This document shows, one piece after another, positions 51,788 through 61,998 of a DNA stretch of 64,000 nucleotides. The number at the start of each line of letters is the position of its first letter. Within the stretch, counting starts at the first letter, position 1. Source of the DNA: Trichormus variabilis 0441 (lineage in GTDB: Bacteria > Cyanobacteriota > Cyanobacteriia > Cyanobacteriales > Nostocaceae). The stretch covers positions 4,284,001 through 4,348,000 of the forward strand of contig NZ_CP047242.1 of the NCBI RefSeq assembly GCF_009856605.1, in the 5' to 3' direction. The position numbers and the translations under genes were made by a program. The notes under the pieces were generated by a model that searched no databases, was not told the DNA's origin, and saw only the letters and a list, made by a program, of their open reading frames with translations.

Positions 51788-53854
51788 TTAATCGGCTAAA
51801 CGGATGGGAATTGTTATGACAAATTTTGTTCCCTGTCCTGATGATGAAATGCACTGTAAAGTGCCACCATGTTTTTCGGTAATAATCTGGTAGCTAATCG
51901 ATAGTCCCATACCAGTTCCTTTTCCCACGGGTTTAGTTGTAAAAAAAGGATCAAACAAACGAGATTGTACCTCCTGGGGAATTCCTCTGCCGTTATCAGC
52001 AATCGCAATCACGACGCTTTCATCCACCTGCCAGGAAGTAATGTGAATAGTTGGTTCTGGACAAAGCCCATCATAGAATGCTTCTTCTAGGGCATCAATG
52101 GCATTAGCTAAGATATTCATAAACACTTGGTTCATCTGCCCTGCAAAACAAGGGATTTTGGGAATATCACCATACTCTTTGACAATTTCTAATTGTGGAC
52201 GATGCTTATCAACAATTTCCTTTTTGTTCAAATTATCGGTGATGGTGTTCTGCCGACCGTAGGTCATCGCCTTGATAGTTTGTGATTTAATCCGGTGTTG
52301 TAAGATTAGTAATGTACTATCAATGCCTTCATGCAAATCAGCCGTTTTAAACTCAGCTTCATCCAAACGAGAAAAGATCCGCAAACTCAGCACAATTTCC
52401 CGGATACGCGATGCGCCTATTTTCATCGAAGCCAATATTTTTGGCAAATCTTCTATGACATATTCAATCTCAGCATCTTCTTGCGCTTCTTGAATCTCTA
52501 GCTCTGGGTTGGGATAATATTTTTGATAAAGCTGAAATAAGTTAAGTAGTTGCTGAATGTATTCGTCAGTATAGTTGAGGTTTCCGTAAATAAAATTAAC
52601 TGGGTTGTTGATTTCGTGGGCAATACCAGCCACTAATTGTCCCAAAGAAGACATCTTTTCATGCTGGATTAATTGTGTTTGTGTAAGTTTGAGTTCCTGT
52701 AAAGTATTTCTGAGGGAAATATTCTTTTGTTGCAGTGCTTGTGTCCGCTCTTCAACTCTTTGTTCTAATGTTTGGTTATAAGCTTCTAGCTTTTTTTGCC
52801 CTTCGTATTGTTCCGCCAGTAGTAACTTGACTTGTTTAATCAACTGATTTAAGGAAATAGCTAGAATACCAACTTCGTCTTCTGTGTTAACGGAGGCTTG
52901 GAGATTAAAGTTAGAGTCTTGGGTAACTCGTTGTGCAACCTGAGTAACGGCTTGCAGGGGACGAGTAATTGTTCTTGTAGTTAAAAATCCAGCGATCGCT
53001 ACAATAACACTACCCAGCACATACAAAAACCCCAAATGTTGCCACAGTTTCCATTGTGATGCTTTTAGTACTGATGTCGAATACAATACCGTGGTTGTCA
53101 AGGCCTGAGTAGTTCCTGAAAATAGGATACTCTTCGCTAAATAGTTATGTTTATTAACCATTATTTGTTTTACTGGCATATCAGGTGTGGGAAATTGCCA
53201 GTTACCTTGCTGCGCCGCTAATAGGGTTGTCGCAACTATACGATTATTTTTTTGGGTGATGAGATGTTTAGAAGAACCAGTCGCAATTTTTCTTAATAGA
53301 GTATTATCTACTGAGTTACCAATAATGATTCCTCCTAGTAATCCTGTCGCTGATTTGATTCCATAAGTTACGGTCTGGATAACTTGTGTACCATCTTCCG
53401 TATCTACCAAATCAGTGAGTTGCGCCCCACTGCTAGCACTACTGCTAATTAATTTATCCAAAAGTCTAACTTGGGACAGTGAATTACTACGTAAATCCGT
53501 GAGGACGTTACCTTGAGGATCAACTACCTTCAGCCAATCTAATCCTAATACCGTTCTTAGTGGCAATAATATCTGCAATAATAAATCTTGATCCCGTTCC
53601 TCAATAGCTCGGCGAAGCTTATCTTGATAGGAAATTAGTTTGATTTCAGTTTCTAGAGTTTTCTGTTCGTACTGAAAATCCTGATAGACACGCTCAGTAA
53701 AATTATTGACATCTTGACGAAAATTCTGTTCTAAACTTTCTGTAAACCAATGTCCTGTGACTACTAAACCCAACAAAAAGACACTTAGATAAACTATGAG
53801 TAGTGGTATGACAATTTTTTGGCTTAGATTTAGCTGCCGAAAAAATCTCTGCAT
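51788..53854 (-). CDS. Sensor histidine kinase with extracytoplasmic sensor
   Basis: 688 residues: first membrane helix (about 13-34), periplasmic sensor region of about 230 residues (Cache-like, LDWLKVVDPQGNVLTDLRSN), second helix (about 273-293), HAMP (about 294-345), coiled coil (350-400), HisKA with H413 (GIAHEINNPVNF) and ATPase domain (N box NILANAIDALEEA, DNGRGIP, GKGTGMGLSISYQI). It follows the PstS-like lipoprotein at 6 bases in one transcription unit, so that binding protein may present its ligand to this sensor. Confidence 0.92.
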   Translation of the reverse strand: MQRFFRQLNLSQKIVIPLLIVYLSVFLLGLVVTGHWFTESLEQNFRQDVNNFTERVYQDFQYEQKTLETEIKLISYQDKLRRAIEERDQDLLLQILLPLRTVLGLDWLKVVDPQGNVLTDLRSNSLSQVRLLDKLISSSASSGAQLTDLVDTEDGTQVIQTVTYGIKSATGLLGGIIIGNSVDNTLLRKIATGSSKHLITQKNNRIVATTLLAAQQGNWQFPTPDMPVKQIMVNKHNYLAKSILFSGTTQALTTTVLYSTSVLKASQWKLWQHLGFLYVLGSVIVAIAGFLTTRTITRPLQAVTQVAQRVTQDSNFNLQASVNTEDEVGILAISLNQLIKQVKLLLAEQYEGQKKLEAYNQTLEQRVEERTQALQQKNISLRNTLQELKLTQTQLIQHEKMSSLGQLVAGIAHEINNPVNFIYGNLNYTDEYIQQLLNLFQLYQKYYPNPELEIQEAQEDAEIEYVIEDLPKILASMKIGASRIREIVLSLRIFSRLDEAEFKTADLHEGIDSTLLILQHRIKSQTIKAMTYGRQNTITDNLNKKEIVDKHRPQLEIVKEYGDIPKIPCFAGQMNQVFMNILANAIDALEEAFYDGLCPEPTIHITSWQVDESVVIAIADNGRGIPQEVQSRLFDPFFTTKPVGKGTGMGLSISYQIITEKHGGTLQCISSSGQGTKFVITIPIRLAD

Positions 53855-53860
53855 AGTAAG

Positions 53861-54739
53861 TTATTGAATTGATGAAGTAGGGATAAAACCATTATTTTTG
53901 AGGATATTCTCGCCTTCTTTGCTAAATATAAAGTTAATAAAATTCTCTGTAGAGGCGGAAGGTTTTTTATCCCAAACTATGCCAATCTGACGTGCCATTT
54001 GGTATTTATCACTAGTGAAATTTTCAACTGTGGGGGCAACACCATTGAGATTGAGGCGATTGATTGGTAATTTATTAATTACAGAAGTTGCTAAAGAAAA
54101 AGCACCAAGAGAATTAGGCGTAATCTGTAAAGTTTCAATTAATTCTCCTTCTTTATTCAAAATAACTGCTTTAGTTGTAGTTTTATCTTCACCTAAATAG
54201 TATTTTCGCAATAATTTTTTTGCTGACTCGTCCTCAGGTCTATCCAACACAATAATGTTTGCATTGGAGCCACCCAATTCCTGCCAATTAGTAATTCTAC
54301 CTTGATAAATTGCTTTTAACTGCTTATTCGATAAGTTGGTAACACCTTTCACGCTATTGTTAGTAGCAATTAATAACAAATCCTTTGCCAATTCACGATA
54401 TTGAATCTGACCATTATCTTCTGCTTTCTTAATTTTATGGCTGCTACCAGCAATATCAATGATGTCATTTTTTAAGGCAGCGATCGCTCCCTCTGACTGA
54501 TTATCAGAAATAAATTCTATTTTGACGTTTTTATTTTGAGCTTGATAAGCTTTTGCTAATAGTTTTAACACTGTAACAGTGGAACTAGAACCACCAATTT
54601 TAATTATTTTTTGGTTTGTAGAACTAGTAGGACTAACAACTTGATTAGAGGTTTTGGGTGTACTGGAGTTAATTGATGCACAACTGCAAAGACCTAAAAG
54701 TATACTTCCGATAATTATTGAGTTAGCAATCTTGGTCAT
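53861..54739 (-). CDS. PstS-like substrate-binding lipoprotein
   Basis: 292 residues from the ATG at 54739, chosen because GGAG is 8 bases upstream and a lipoprotein signal follows at once (lipobox LLGLCSC). PstS/PBP-like-2 pattern: IKIGGSSSTVTVLKLLAKAY, IAGSSHKI, LKAIYQGRITNWQELGGSN, NSLGAFSLA. Usually binds phosphate. It is not followed by pstCAB but by a histidine kinase 6 bases away, suggesting a role in sensing rather than uptake. Confidence 0.85.
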   Translation of the reverse strand: MTKIANSIIIGSILLGLCSCASINSSTPKTSNQVVSPTSSTNQKIIKIGGSSSTVTVLKLLAKAYQAQNKNVKIEFISDNQSEGAIAALKNDIIDIAGSSHKIKKAEDNGQIQYRELAKDLLLIATNNSVKGVTNLSNKQLKAIYQGRITNWQELGGSNANIIVLDRPEDESAKKLLRKYYLGEDKTTTKAVILNKEGELIETLQITPNSLGAFSLATSVINKLPINRLNLNGVAPTVENFTSDKYQMARQIGIVWDKKPSASTENFINFIFSKEGENILKNNGFIPTSSIQ

Positions 54740-54993
54740 GGGTGAATCTCCAAATATCTCTAAACCACCATTAGGTCTAGACATTCACACATTAATATTC
54801 CCTCGTTATCATCAATAGTAACAGTGTTGGGTGTTTATTGGTATTTTCAAATACACTTAATTTGTAACTTAATTTAAGTATATATACTATATAAAAGCGC
54901 GAAAAGCTTTTACTCCCGTTAAATAAGATTTAAGTTACTGTGAAATATTAATCACTGACTTTACAAAAATATATTGTTGAGACTTTCTTTTAA

Positions 54994-55275
54994 TTAGCTG
55001 TGCTGTAGAAACTCAACTGTGGGTAATAAAGGGTCAGTAACTACGGCGACACCAGTAAAACCCCAGCGTTTGAGCAAACTTCCCAACTGTGTACCGGGAA
55101 TAGATTCAATAGTAAAGCGATGCGCCACATCTGCCGCATGAGTATTCAGATAGCTTAAAGCCTCAAAATTTTCTCGAAATAATAACAAATAGCCAGACTC
55201 ATCCTCATTGGGACGAGCAGTAATATAACGACCATCAGCTTTTGAGCGTATTAGGTAATGTACTTCGGAGAACAT
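54994..55275 (-). CDS. Small soluble protein, unknown
   Basis: 93 residues: EVHYLIRSKADGRYITARPN, LLLFRENFEALSYLNTHAADVAHRF, LGSLLKRWGFTGVAVVTDPL. No signal or membrane segment. Its start is 27 bases from the stop of the permease gene upstream, so it may be co-transcribed. Family not recognised. Confidence 0.6.
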   Translation of the reverse strand: MFSEVHYLIRSKADGRYITARPNEDESGYLLLFRENFEALSYLNTHAADVAHRFTIESIPGTQLGSLLKRWGFTGVAVVTDPLLPTVEFLQHS

Positions 55276-55302
55276 GGGAAGATGGGTGAGGAGAAAAGTT
55301 AA

Positions 55303-56340
55303 CTATTCTAAACGGATGCGTGGGTCGGCTACTTTGAGTAATAAATCGGCTAGTAAGTTGCCTACATTAAGTAAAACGGCACTCATGACTAAACTTGCCA
55401 TGACTAAATACTGGTCTTTGGCGATGACTGCTTGCAAAGTTAATCTACCTAAACCTGGCCAGTTGAAGAATTGCTCGGCGATAAATGCACCACCTAATAA
55501 ACCGGCTAACTCAAAGCCTAACAGAGTAATCAGGGGATTAATGGCATTACGCAGTGCATGAACGTAAATCACGCGATTTTCTGGTAATCCCTTGGCGCGT
55601 GCTGTTTGAATGTAATCTTGCCGCAGTACGTCTAATAATTCGCCGCGAGTGATGCGTTGTAAACCGGCGAAACTGGTGATACTTAAGGCGATGGTAGGTA
55701 AAATCATGTGCCAGCCGATATCAATAATTTTACCGAACCAAGATAAATCAGCGTGGTCGATGCTTGTCATTCCACCTACTGGAAACAGAGGCGAACTGAC
55801 TTGAGCAAATACGAGCAGAAACAACACAGTAATAAAGCTGGGGAATCCCTGTCCGGTGTAGCTAATTACCTGTAGAATTCGGTCAGTGGCTCGATTTTGT
55901 TTGACAGCCGCAACAATACCCAAGGGAATAGCGATCGCCCATGTCATGATTAAAGAAGCGATCGCTAATACTAAAGTTGCTGGTATTCTTTCCCATAACA
56001 GTGATGAAACTGAGCGCTGGTAAACAAAACTCGTGCCAAAATCTCCTTTGGTGAGAATCCGCCACAACCATAGCCAAAACTGTTCTACCCAAGACTTATC
56101 TAAACCAAACTGTCTTTTGAGTTCTTCGATGCGTTCGGGTGAAATTTTCGGATTTTGCCGCAATGTATCTACATAATCCCCTGGGGATAATTTCATGATG
56201 AAAAACGACAGCGCTGAAGCCAAAAACAAAGTCAACAGCGCCTGCAAAATCCGCTTCACCACATAAATAAACGTCTCGCTGGTGACTAGCCTAATCAGCC
56301 AATCCCAACTGCTTTCCCAGGTAATTCTTGTAGATGTCAT
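55303..56340 (-). CDS. DppB/OppB-type ABC permease
   Basis: 345 residues from the ATG at 56340. The earlier start at 56427 reads through a GTCAGTTGTC tandem repeat and is rejected. Six membrane helices; LFLASALSFFIMKLSPGDYV, PERIEELKRQFGLDKSW, and the EAA-like loop QDYIQTARAKGLPENRVIYVHALRNAINPLIT define the peptide/nickel permease family. Partner permease, ATPase and binding protein are not in the window. Confidence 0.9.
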   Translation of the reverse strand: MTSTRITWESSWDWLIRLVTSETFIYVVKRILQALLTLFLASALSFFIMKLSPGDYVDTLRQNPKISPERIEELKRQFGLDKSWVEQFWLWLWRILTKGDFGTSFVYQRSVSSLLWERIPATLVLAIASLIMTWAIAIPLGIVAAVKQNRATDRILQVISYTGQGFPSFITVLFLLVFAQVSSPLFPVGGMTSIDHADLSWFGKIIDIGWHMILPTIALSITSFAGLQRITRGELLDVLRQDYIQTARAKGLPENRVIYVHALRNAINPLITLLGFELAGLLGGAFIAEQFFNWPGLGRLTLQAVIAKDQYLVMASLVMSAVLLNVGNLLADLLLKVADPRIRLE

Positions 56341-56545
56341 GGTTGTCAGTTGTCGGTTGTCAGTTGTTAGATGTCTTTCTACCCTAACTAACGCGGTGTG
56401 CAACTTTTTCTTCAACCTAACCCCCAACCCCTTCCCTAGTAGGGAAGGGGAGCAAGATTAAAAGCCTCTCTCCGCTTGCCTAACGGCAGGCTAACGCCAA
56501 CGGGGAGAGATTTGGAGAGGAGTTCTAAGAATAAGTTGCACATCC
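56341..56545. repeat. STRR run and interspersed Nostoc repeat before the permease
   Basis: 56341-56372: GGTTGTCAGTTGTC-type 7-base tandem run. 56402-56545: unit with CCTAACCCCCAACCCC, CTAGTAGGGAAGG and CTCTCCG..CGGGGAGAG, related to 2925-3070. Confidence 0.6.
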
Positions 56546-56551
56546 CGTTAC

Positions 56552-57070
56552 CTAATATTCCACTAAGGAAATAATGGGTACATCAGGCAGATGTTTTCGC
56601 CCTTGTAAATCCCGTAGCTCGATAATAAACCCAAACCCCACTAATTCGCAGCCGATTTGCTGCACTAGTTTGGCTGTGGCGCTGGCTGTGCCACCTGTGG
56701 CAATTAAATCATCTACAATTAATACTCGACTATCTGGATGTAAAGCATCCCGATGCACTTCTAAACAGTCAGTGCCATACTCTAGTTCATATTCAATCGA
56801 GTGAACTGCTGCGGGTAACTTGCCTTTTTTGCGGACAGGAATAAAACCAGCCCCTAATTTATAGGCTAAGGGAGTACCAAAAATAAACCCCCGTGACTCC
56901 ATACCAATAACGTAATCTATATCTAAGTTTGCTTCAAAGCATTTTTCCGCTAAAAAGTCAATAGTATATCGTAATCCTTGGCGATCGCGCAGTAGAGTAG
57001 TGATATCTCGAAATAAAATTCCGGGCTTAGGAAAATCAGGGATGTCACGAATGAGAGATTTTAAATCCAT
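56552..57070 (-). CDS. apt: Adenine phosphoribosyltransferase
   Basis: 172 residues. N-terminal [21 protein letters not shown], substrate region [24 protein letters not shown] and PRPP motif [16 protein letters not shown]. Makes AMP from adenine and PRPP (purine salvage). Typical family length. The gene's upstream leader is a GGGGATTGGGTACT tandem repeat. Confidence 0.95.
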   Translation of the reverse strand: MDLKSLIRDIPDFPKPGILFRDITTLLRDRQGLRYTIDFLAEKCFEANLDIDYVIGMESRGFIFGTPLAYKLGAGFIPVRKKGKLPAAVHSIEYELEYGTDCLEVHRDALHPDSRVLIVDDLIATGGTASATAKLVQQIGCELVGFGFIIELRDLQGRKHLPDVPIISLVEY

Positions 57071-57071
57071 A

Positions 57072-57123
57072 GATTGGGGATTGGGGATTGGGTACTGGGG
57101 ATTGGGTACTGGGGATTGGGGGG
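57072..57123. repeat. STRR tandem run (GGGGATT/GGGTACT)
   Basis: Alternating 7-base words GGGGATT and GGGTACT directly upstream of the apt start. Confidence 0.7.
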
Positions 57124-57524
57124 TTATCAGTTTGGAGTAATGATTCCTTACTCCTCATAGTTCCTTTTCTTCATCTCTAGTTATTAGTCCCCAATCCCTA
57201 GCCCCTTACTTACACCTGAAAAATCGTACACTATAATGTCATACGCCTGGGATAAAGGCTACTGTATCGTTATCCATTGACGATAGAGGGAATCTACATC
57301 AAGCTTAAATATGGATTTATACTCATAAAACAGGAGAATAAAATTATGCTTTAAAGACACAGATGTACTTATAGGTCAATTTCTGAGTAAAACAATTTAA
57401 GTAATGTGTATATCAAATAGCCAGGCTGATGCCGCAAGTTTAATCTTGTAGTTTAGCTGTTTATCTTAAATTAGTTGTACTAGTTTTATCTAGTCTATTA
57501 GAACTGCACAAGGTATTTGAGAGA
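57124..57524. other. Intergenic region, little recognised
   Basis: About 400 bases between divergent genes. One strong ribosome site (AGGAGA) at 57332-57337 precedes only a two-codon ORF (ATG CTT TAA, 57346-57354). No RNA gene or terminator was recognised. Confidence 0.4.
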
Positions 57525-58151
57525 ATGAATGCTTCCGCTAGCTTAACGCCGTTTAACAGTCCAACGCCTCCATCCCTGCCGATGATATTGGAGACTTTAC
57601 CAGATCCTGCGATCGCTGGACATGGATGTCCTGCACGCACCAGGTTGCAAATTGATTTAATTTTACTGGCAATTGAAGCTTTAGAACTGGGTGGTTCTGA
57701 AGCTATCCTGACGTTTGCGGCAGAATTGGACTTGAAGGGAATTGTCAAAGATCGGGTGAATTTGTGGCGAATGCGGAGTTCCAACCCGATTAGACGAGCG
57801 CATATTCGCCGCCCTTTAACCATCATGGAAGCAAAAGCTTTAGTCGTGATTGCTTGTTACATAGCTCGGCGCTTAACAGTGGTCATCCGCCAGATGTTGA
57901 TGATTTGTCAACAAATGAATGACAAGCAAATTCCCCTGGAACAGAACTTACGCCTATCTAATTATTTAGAAAGATTTAGAGCGCATTTTAAGAGTAGAAT
58001 GAATGCCCGCCGTTTTGGTGCATTAGCATTGAATTCTGATGAAAAATTAGATGAACTAGCGATAAATTTGTTAGGGCAATTGTTATTTTGTACTGGCACT
58101 GCTGGGATGCAGCGATTTTGGATCAGTCTATTTGACGGTGAAGTGGAATGA
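57525..58151 (+). CDS. DUF3038 family protein
   Basis: 208 residues, mainly helical: LQIDLILLAIEALELGGSEA, RSSNPIRRAHIRRPLTIMEA, LVVIACYIARRLTVVIRQML. I recognise it as the cyanobacterial DUF3038 family, which is encoded next to DUF4335, as here (4-base ATGA overlap with the next gene). No enzymatic motif seen; function unknown. Confidence 0.8.
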   Translation: MNASASLTPFNSPTPPSLPMILETLPDPAIAGHGCPARTRLQIDLILLAIEALELGGSEAILTFAAELDLKGIVKDRVNLWRMRSSNPIRRAHIRRPLTIMEAKALVVIACYIARRLTVVIRQMLMICQQMNDKQIPLEQNLRLSNYLERFRAHFKSRMNARRFGALALNSDEKLDELAINLLGQLLFCTGTAGMQRFWISLFDGEVE

Positions 58152-59614
58152 ATATTCAACGAAAGTACAGTCTACCTAATTGTACGTTGCTTTTAGAAGG
58201 ATTAAGTGATGCCAGTAGAGGTGCAAATTTTCAGGAATTGCGCCCTGAACTGTCTATCTTAGTCAATGCAGAATGTTATTTATCTGGATACAATCAACCC
58301 TTGGTGGGAGGACGGGAATTTTTTGAAAGTTTAGTCCGAGCAGTAAGCGGTTATGCTCAAGAATTTTTGAGTAGTGTGCCGAATCCCCAAGCACACAACC
58401 AAGATTCAGAACTAGTGGAAATTCAAAAAATAGATACTAATCACCACAAGTTAATCGTACATTCTGAGAATGCACCAGAGGAATTTAATAGAAACGCTAA
58501 TTATAATAAACAACCAATTGAAATAGATTTAAATACGGTGCAGTTGTTTGATTTGGTGGAAGCTGTAGATCAGTTTTTCGCTGACACCCAAACTTTACCG
58601 GAGTTATCACTAGAATTACAACCAGTCACTAGACGTTATGGTGGTGCTAGTCAACTTGTCCTCAAACAGGCAGTACCGGCAACTATTGGCGTTTCCAGTT
58701 TAGCTGTAGCAGCGATCGCCTTTAGCCTCATTCCTGCGCCACAAATAAGGGTACCAGAGCCAAAACCAGAGGAGCAAACTAATTCCACCGCTCCCGTCAC
58801 CAATCCCACCCCGACATCAACAACTACACCCGTAGCAGCAGCAAGTCCCACGGCGACGGCGGTACCCATCCCAGAAGCAACTCCCACCGCTACACCCGCC
58901 GCTACAACACAACCCACTGTTAAAGATTTAGAAGCGCTTTTAAATACAGTTACAGAAATCACCGATCCTTCCCAGCTTAGGGCATTAAATCGGCAAGTTT
59001 GGAACCAAATCGAGCCAGCTTGGAATAGTCGTTCTGCTGTGAAGGAAAATTTGATTTACCGTGTCGGTGTGGCTGCGGATGGAGCCATTGTAGGTTACAA
59101 AGCAGTTAACCAAGAAGCAAATGCCGGGATTGAATTAACACCTCTGCCCAACCTGCTTTATAATCCGGCAAATCGTCCCCCCATTGCCAATGAACCGATC
59201 GCCCAATTTAAAGTAGTATTTACCAACAATGGTGTATTAGAAGTTAGTCCTTGGCGCGGTTATGTGAGAACACCAGAAGTAATCGGGGCAAAAATTACCG
59301 ATGCTAAAACTGTCAAAGATTTAAACCAAAAACTTTTCGATACAGTACGTCAAAATTGGAGTGGTAAGCCCACCTTTACCAAAGACTTAAAGTATCGAGT
59401 AGCCGTCACCAAAGAAGGTACAATTGCTGACTATGAACCCCTAAATCAAGTAGCTTTTGACTATTTCCGCGAAACACCTCTACCCAGGATGTTCCAAGCC
59501 GTTTACGGTTCCAATGCAGCCGCGCCTAACAACAAGGAACCTCTTGCACATTACCAAGTAGTCTTTCAACCCAGTGGCAAATTAGAAATCACTCCTTGGG
59601 AGGGATATAGGTAA
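58148..59614 (+). CDS. DUF4335 family protein with repeated C-terminal domain
   Basis: 488 residues. N-terminal cytoplasmic part (about 1-175), one membrane helix (about 178-200, VSSLAVAAIAFSLIPAP), a Pro/Thr/Ala-rich linker (about 205-255) and two copies of a roughly 100-residue domain (LNRQVWNQIEPAWNSRSAVKENLIYRVGV and LNQKLFDTVRQNWSGKPTF..KYRVAV, each ending LEVSPWRGY / LEITPWEGY). The C-terminal part should face the periplasm or lumen. Translationally coupled to the DUF3038 gene. Function unknown. Confidence 0.8.
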   Translation: MNIQRKYSLPNCTLLLEGLSDASRGANFQELRPELSILVNAECYLSGYNQPLVGGREFFESLVRAVSGYAQEFLSSVPNPQAHNQDSELVEIQKIDTNHHKLIVHSENAPEEFNRNANYNKQPIEIDLNTVQLFDLVEAVDQFFADTQTLPELSLELQPVTRRYGGASQLVLKQAVPATIGVSSLAVAAIAFSLIPAPQIRVPEPKPEEQTNSTAPVTNPTPTSTTTPVAAASPTATAVPIPEATPTATPAATTQPTVKDLEALLNTVTEITDPSQLRALNRQVWNQIEPAWNSRSAVKENLIYRVGVAADGAIVGYKAVNQEANAGIELTPLPNLLYNPANRPPIANEPIAQFKVVFTNNGVLEVSPWRGYVRTPEVIGAKITDAKTVKDLNQKLFDTVRQNWSGKPTFTKDLKYRVAVTKEGTIADYEPLNQVAFDYFRETPLPRMFQAVYGSNAAAPNNKEPLAHYQVVFQPSGKLEITPWEGYR

Positions 59615-59727
59615 CTGGGGACAAAAAAGTCAAAAGGTAAAAGTCAAAAGATTTTTACCAAGAAGCGGAGGGGTAGGGAGCAGTACTCAGCGCTTCCCCT
59701 TTCCCTTACTTTTAATTTTGAATTGAT

Positions 59728-61998
59728 TCATCTTGTAATTCTTCGCATATAATTTCCCCACAACTGGGCGGCTTGAGCGCTGCTACCAGAGGTAGGGGAA
59801 TTATTATCGTTTCCTAGCCAAATACCTGTGACTAAGCGACGGTTGGGAATAAAGCCAATGAACCACAAGTCAACGTTTTTGTCGGTTGTACCCGTTTTAC
59901 CTGCTTCCCCTAAACCAATGGCGGCGCTACGTCCTGTACCTCTGGTGATGACACCTTGCATTAAATCGGTCATTTGGTCGGCTATGGGTTGTGGTAAAAC
60001 TCGCTTGTTAGCTTCGCGATCGCTATCAAAGGAATAAATTACACGACAGGTTTTAAAATCATTGCGATCGCTACAGTCGCTACTGTCTAAAATTCTATTA
60101 ATGGCATGGGGTGGATTCCACACACCACGATTACCAATCGCCCCAAAAGCTCCCGTCATTTCCAAAACATTAACTACACTCTGACCCAAAACTAAACCCG
60201 GTACTGCCTCAAGTTGGGACTTCACCCCTAAACGTTGCGCCATTGATACTACCTTATCTAGCCCAACTTCTCTGGCAATTCTCAAAGCAATGGGATTTTC
60301 CGACAAAGCCAAACCCGTAGCAATATCTAAACTACCATCAGCACCAGAACGACAAGGCCTGTAAGTAAATCCCTGCCAAGTCAAAGGAGCGCAAGAATAT
60401 GTCCTAGATGCTGGTATTCCTTGTAGCAGAGCTTGGGTATAAGCAAAAATTTTGAAGGTAGAACCAGGTTGTCTTTTAGCTTGTACAGCCCGATTGAACT
60501 GGCTAGTTCGATAATCAGTTCCCCCTACCATTGCCAAAATACTACCAGTTCTACTATCTAGGGTCACCATTGCCCCTTGAGAAAAGCGAAAAGTTGAACC
60601 GGCCGTACTAACTGAATTCCGCAAAGCTGTTTCTGCTTGAGTTTGGATGGCTGGATCAAGTTGGGTTTCAATGATGTAATTACCCTCCCTGGCGGCTCCC
60701 TCCCCTAAAATTGCTTCTAGTTCTTGGAACACATAGTTATAAAAATAGGGGGCAATTGTTTTGGCTTGTTGTTCACAAACCTTGGGGCTAACTTGGACAG
60801 TGGATCTTCTGGCTCGGTTCGCTTCTTCTGACGTAACCTTACCCATTTCCAACATCCGCTTCACCACGCGATTGCGATAGTCGGCGGCTTCTAGTTTATT
60901 GGGTCCACTGCCACAAAAATCAAAAGCATTGGGCGCTGGTAAAATTCCCACTAAAGTAGCAGCTTCCGCCAAAGTTAATTCTTTCGCTGGTTTATCAAAA
61001 TAAAATTGTGCTGCGTCTTCAAACCCGGAGGTATCTGCCCCCAAAAACACCCGATTTAAGTACATCAGCAAAACTTCATCTTTGCTGTAAAAGGCTTCTA
61101 GCTTCAAAGAAACGATCGCCTCTCGTAATTTCCGTCCCAAAGAGTCTTGTCTGCCGACGTAATCACGAAACAAGCTACGGGCGACTTGTTGGGTAATAGT
61201 ACTGGCTCCTTGTTGAACATCACCACTACGAGTATTGATTAATACTGCTCGTAAAATCCCCAAAGGATCAACCCCAAAATGCCAGTTAAAGCGGCTATCT
61301 TCAGAAGCGACCACCGCCGCCGACAAATAAGGGCCGAAGTCTTCTAACCGCTTCATGTCTACATGAGAAACCGTCCGAGGCTCACGTAATGGGGTACTAC
61401 CATCACGGGCATAAACAACTACTGGAGCGCGAGTGGTTGTTGGTAAAGGCCTGACAGAGAATTTTAGCCACTCAACGCCAATAACCAATGCTAATAAGGC
61501 GCTAGCACCGCCTACGCCGTAGCCTGCCCAAGTCGCCGCCTTGACGTACCAGGGTGGCGGATCGACGTATTGTAGGCGCACAGAGGCAGCTAATTCTGGC
61601 GGCCCCAAGGTCAAAATATCGCCGTGGCGCAGTTCTAGGGTATGAACGCGCCGCTTACCGCGATAGATACCGTTAGTAGAATTTTCGTCTTTAATAATGA
61701 AAACCGGAGTACGCTGGCTAGAATCCCGCGATAAGGACAAATGAATTTGGCTAACTACTGGGTTGCGAATCACTATATCGCTGGATTTAGAGCTACGACC
61801 GAGAACATAGCGATCGCCTAGTAGGGGATACACCTCTGCTTTATCCGCCCCCGCATCCTGCACCCAGAGTTCCGGTACCTTGGCATTAGGCTTGAGCGCC
61901 AGCTTGGAAAAGTCAACCCTAGCTTGAATTGTATTGACTGCTTGCGTCAGTTGACCAAGTAAAGTTTGTGGCTTGTGAGGGGGTTGGGGAGAATTCAT
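59728..61998 (-). CDS. FHA-domain class A penicillin-binding protein
   Basis: 756 residues. N-terminal FHA domain (about 55-145: YVLGRSSKSSDIVI, SQIHLSL, DENSTNG) in the cytoplasm, membrane helix (about 157-180), GT51 glycosyltransferase with E233 (ASEDSRFNWH) and QGASTITQQVARS, then transpeptidase with S513 in RQPGSTFKIF, SEN at 566-568 and KTGTTD. It polymerises and cross-links peptidoglycan. FHA binds phospho-threonine, so activity may be tied to Ser/Thr kinase signalling. Confidence 0.93.
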   Translation of the reverse strand: MNSPQPPHKPQTLLGQLTQAVNTIQARVDFSKLALKPNAKVPELWVQDAGADKAEVYPLLGDRYVLGRSSKSSDIVIRNPVVSQIHLSLSRDSSQRTPVFIIKDENSTNGIYRGKRRVHTLELRHGDILTLGPPELAASVRLQYVDPPPWYVKAATWAGYGVGGASALLALVIGVEWLKFSVRPLPTTTRAPVVVYARDGSTPLREPRTVSHVDMKRLEDFGPYLSAAVVASEDSRFNWHFGVDPLGILRAVLINTRSGDVQQGASTITQQVARSLFRDYVGRQDSLGRKLREAIVSLKLEAFYSKDEVLLMYLNRVFLGADTSGFEDAAQFYFDKPAKELTLAEAATLVGILPAPNAFDFCGSGPNKLEAADYRNRVVKRMLEMGKVTSEEANRARRSTVQVSPKVCEQQAKTIAPYFYNYVFQELEAILGEGAAREGNYIIETQLDPAIQTQAETALRNSVSTAGSTFRFSQGAMVTLDSRTGSILAMVGGTDYRTSQFNRAVQAKRQPGSTFKIFAYTQALLQGIPASRTYSCAPLTWQGFTYRPCRSGADGSLDIATGLALSENPIALRIAREVGLDKVVSMAQRLGVKSQLEAVPGLVLGQSVVNVLEMTGAFGAIGNRGVWNPPHAINRILDSSDCSDRNDFKTCRVIYSFDSDREANKRVLPQPIADQMTDLMQGVITRGTGRSAAIGLGEAGKTGTTDKNVDLWFIGFIPNRRLVTGIWLGNDNNSPTSGSSAQAAQLWGNYMRRITR

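Noticed and set aside
55303..56427. Longer permease start at 56427
   Set aside because: The extra 29 codons are translated tandem repeat (GTCAGTTGTC type); the ATG at 56340 begins the conserved protein.
57346..57354. Start-stop mini ORF ATG CTT TAA with strong ribosome site
   Set aside because: Too short to support as a gene and no associated hairpin; mentioned in the intergenic entry only.
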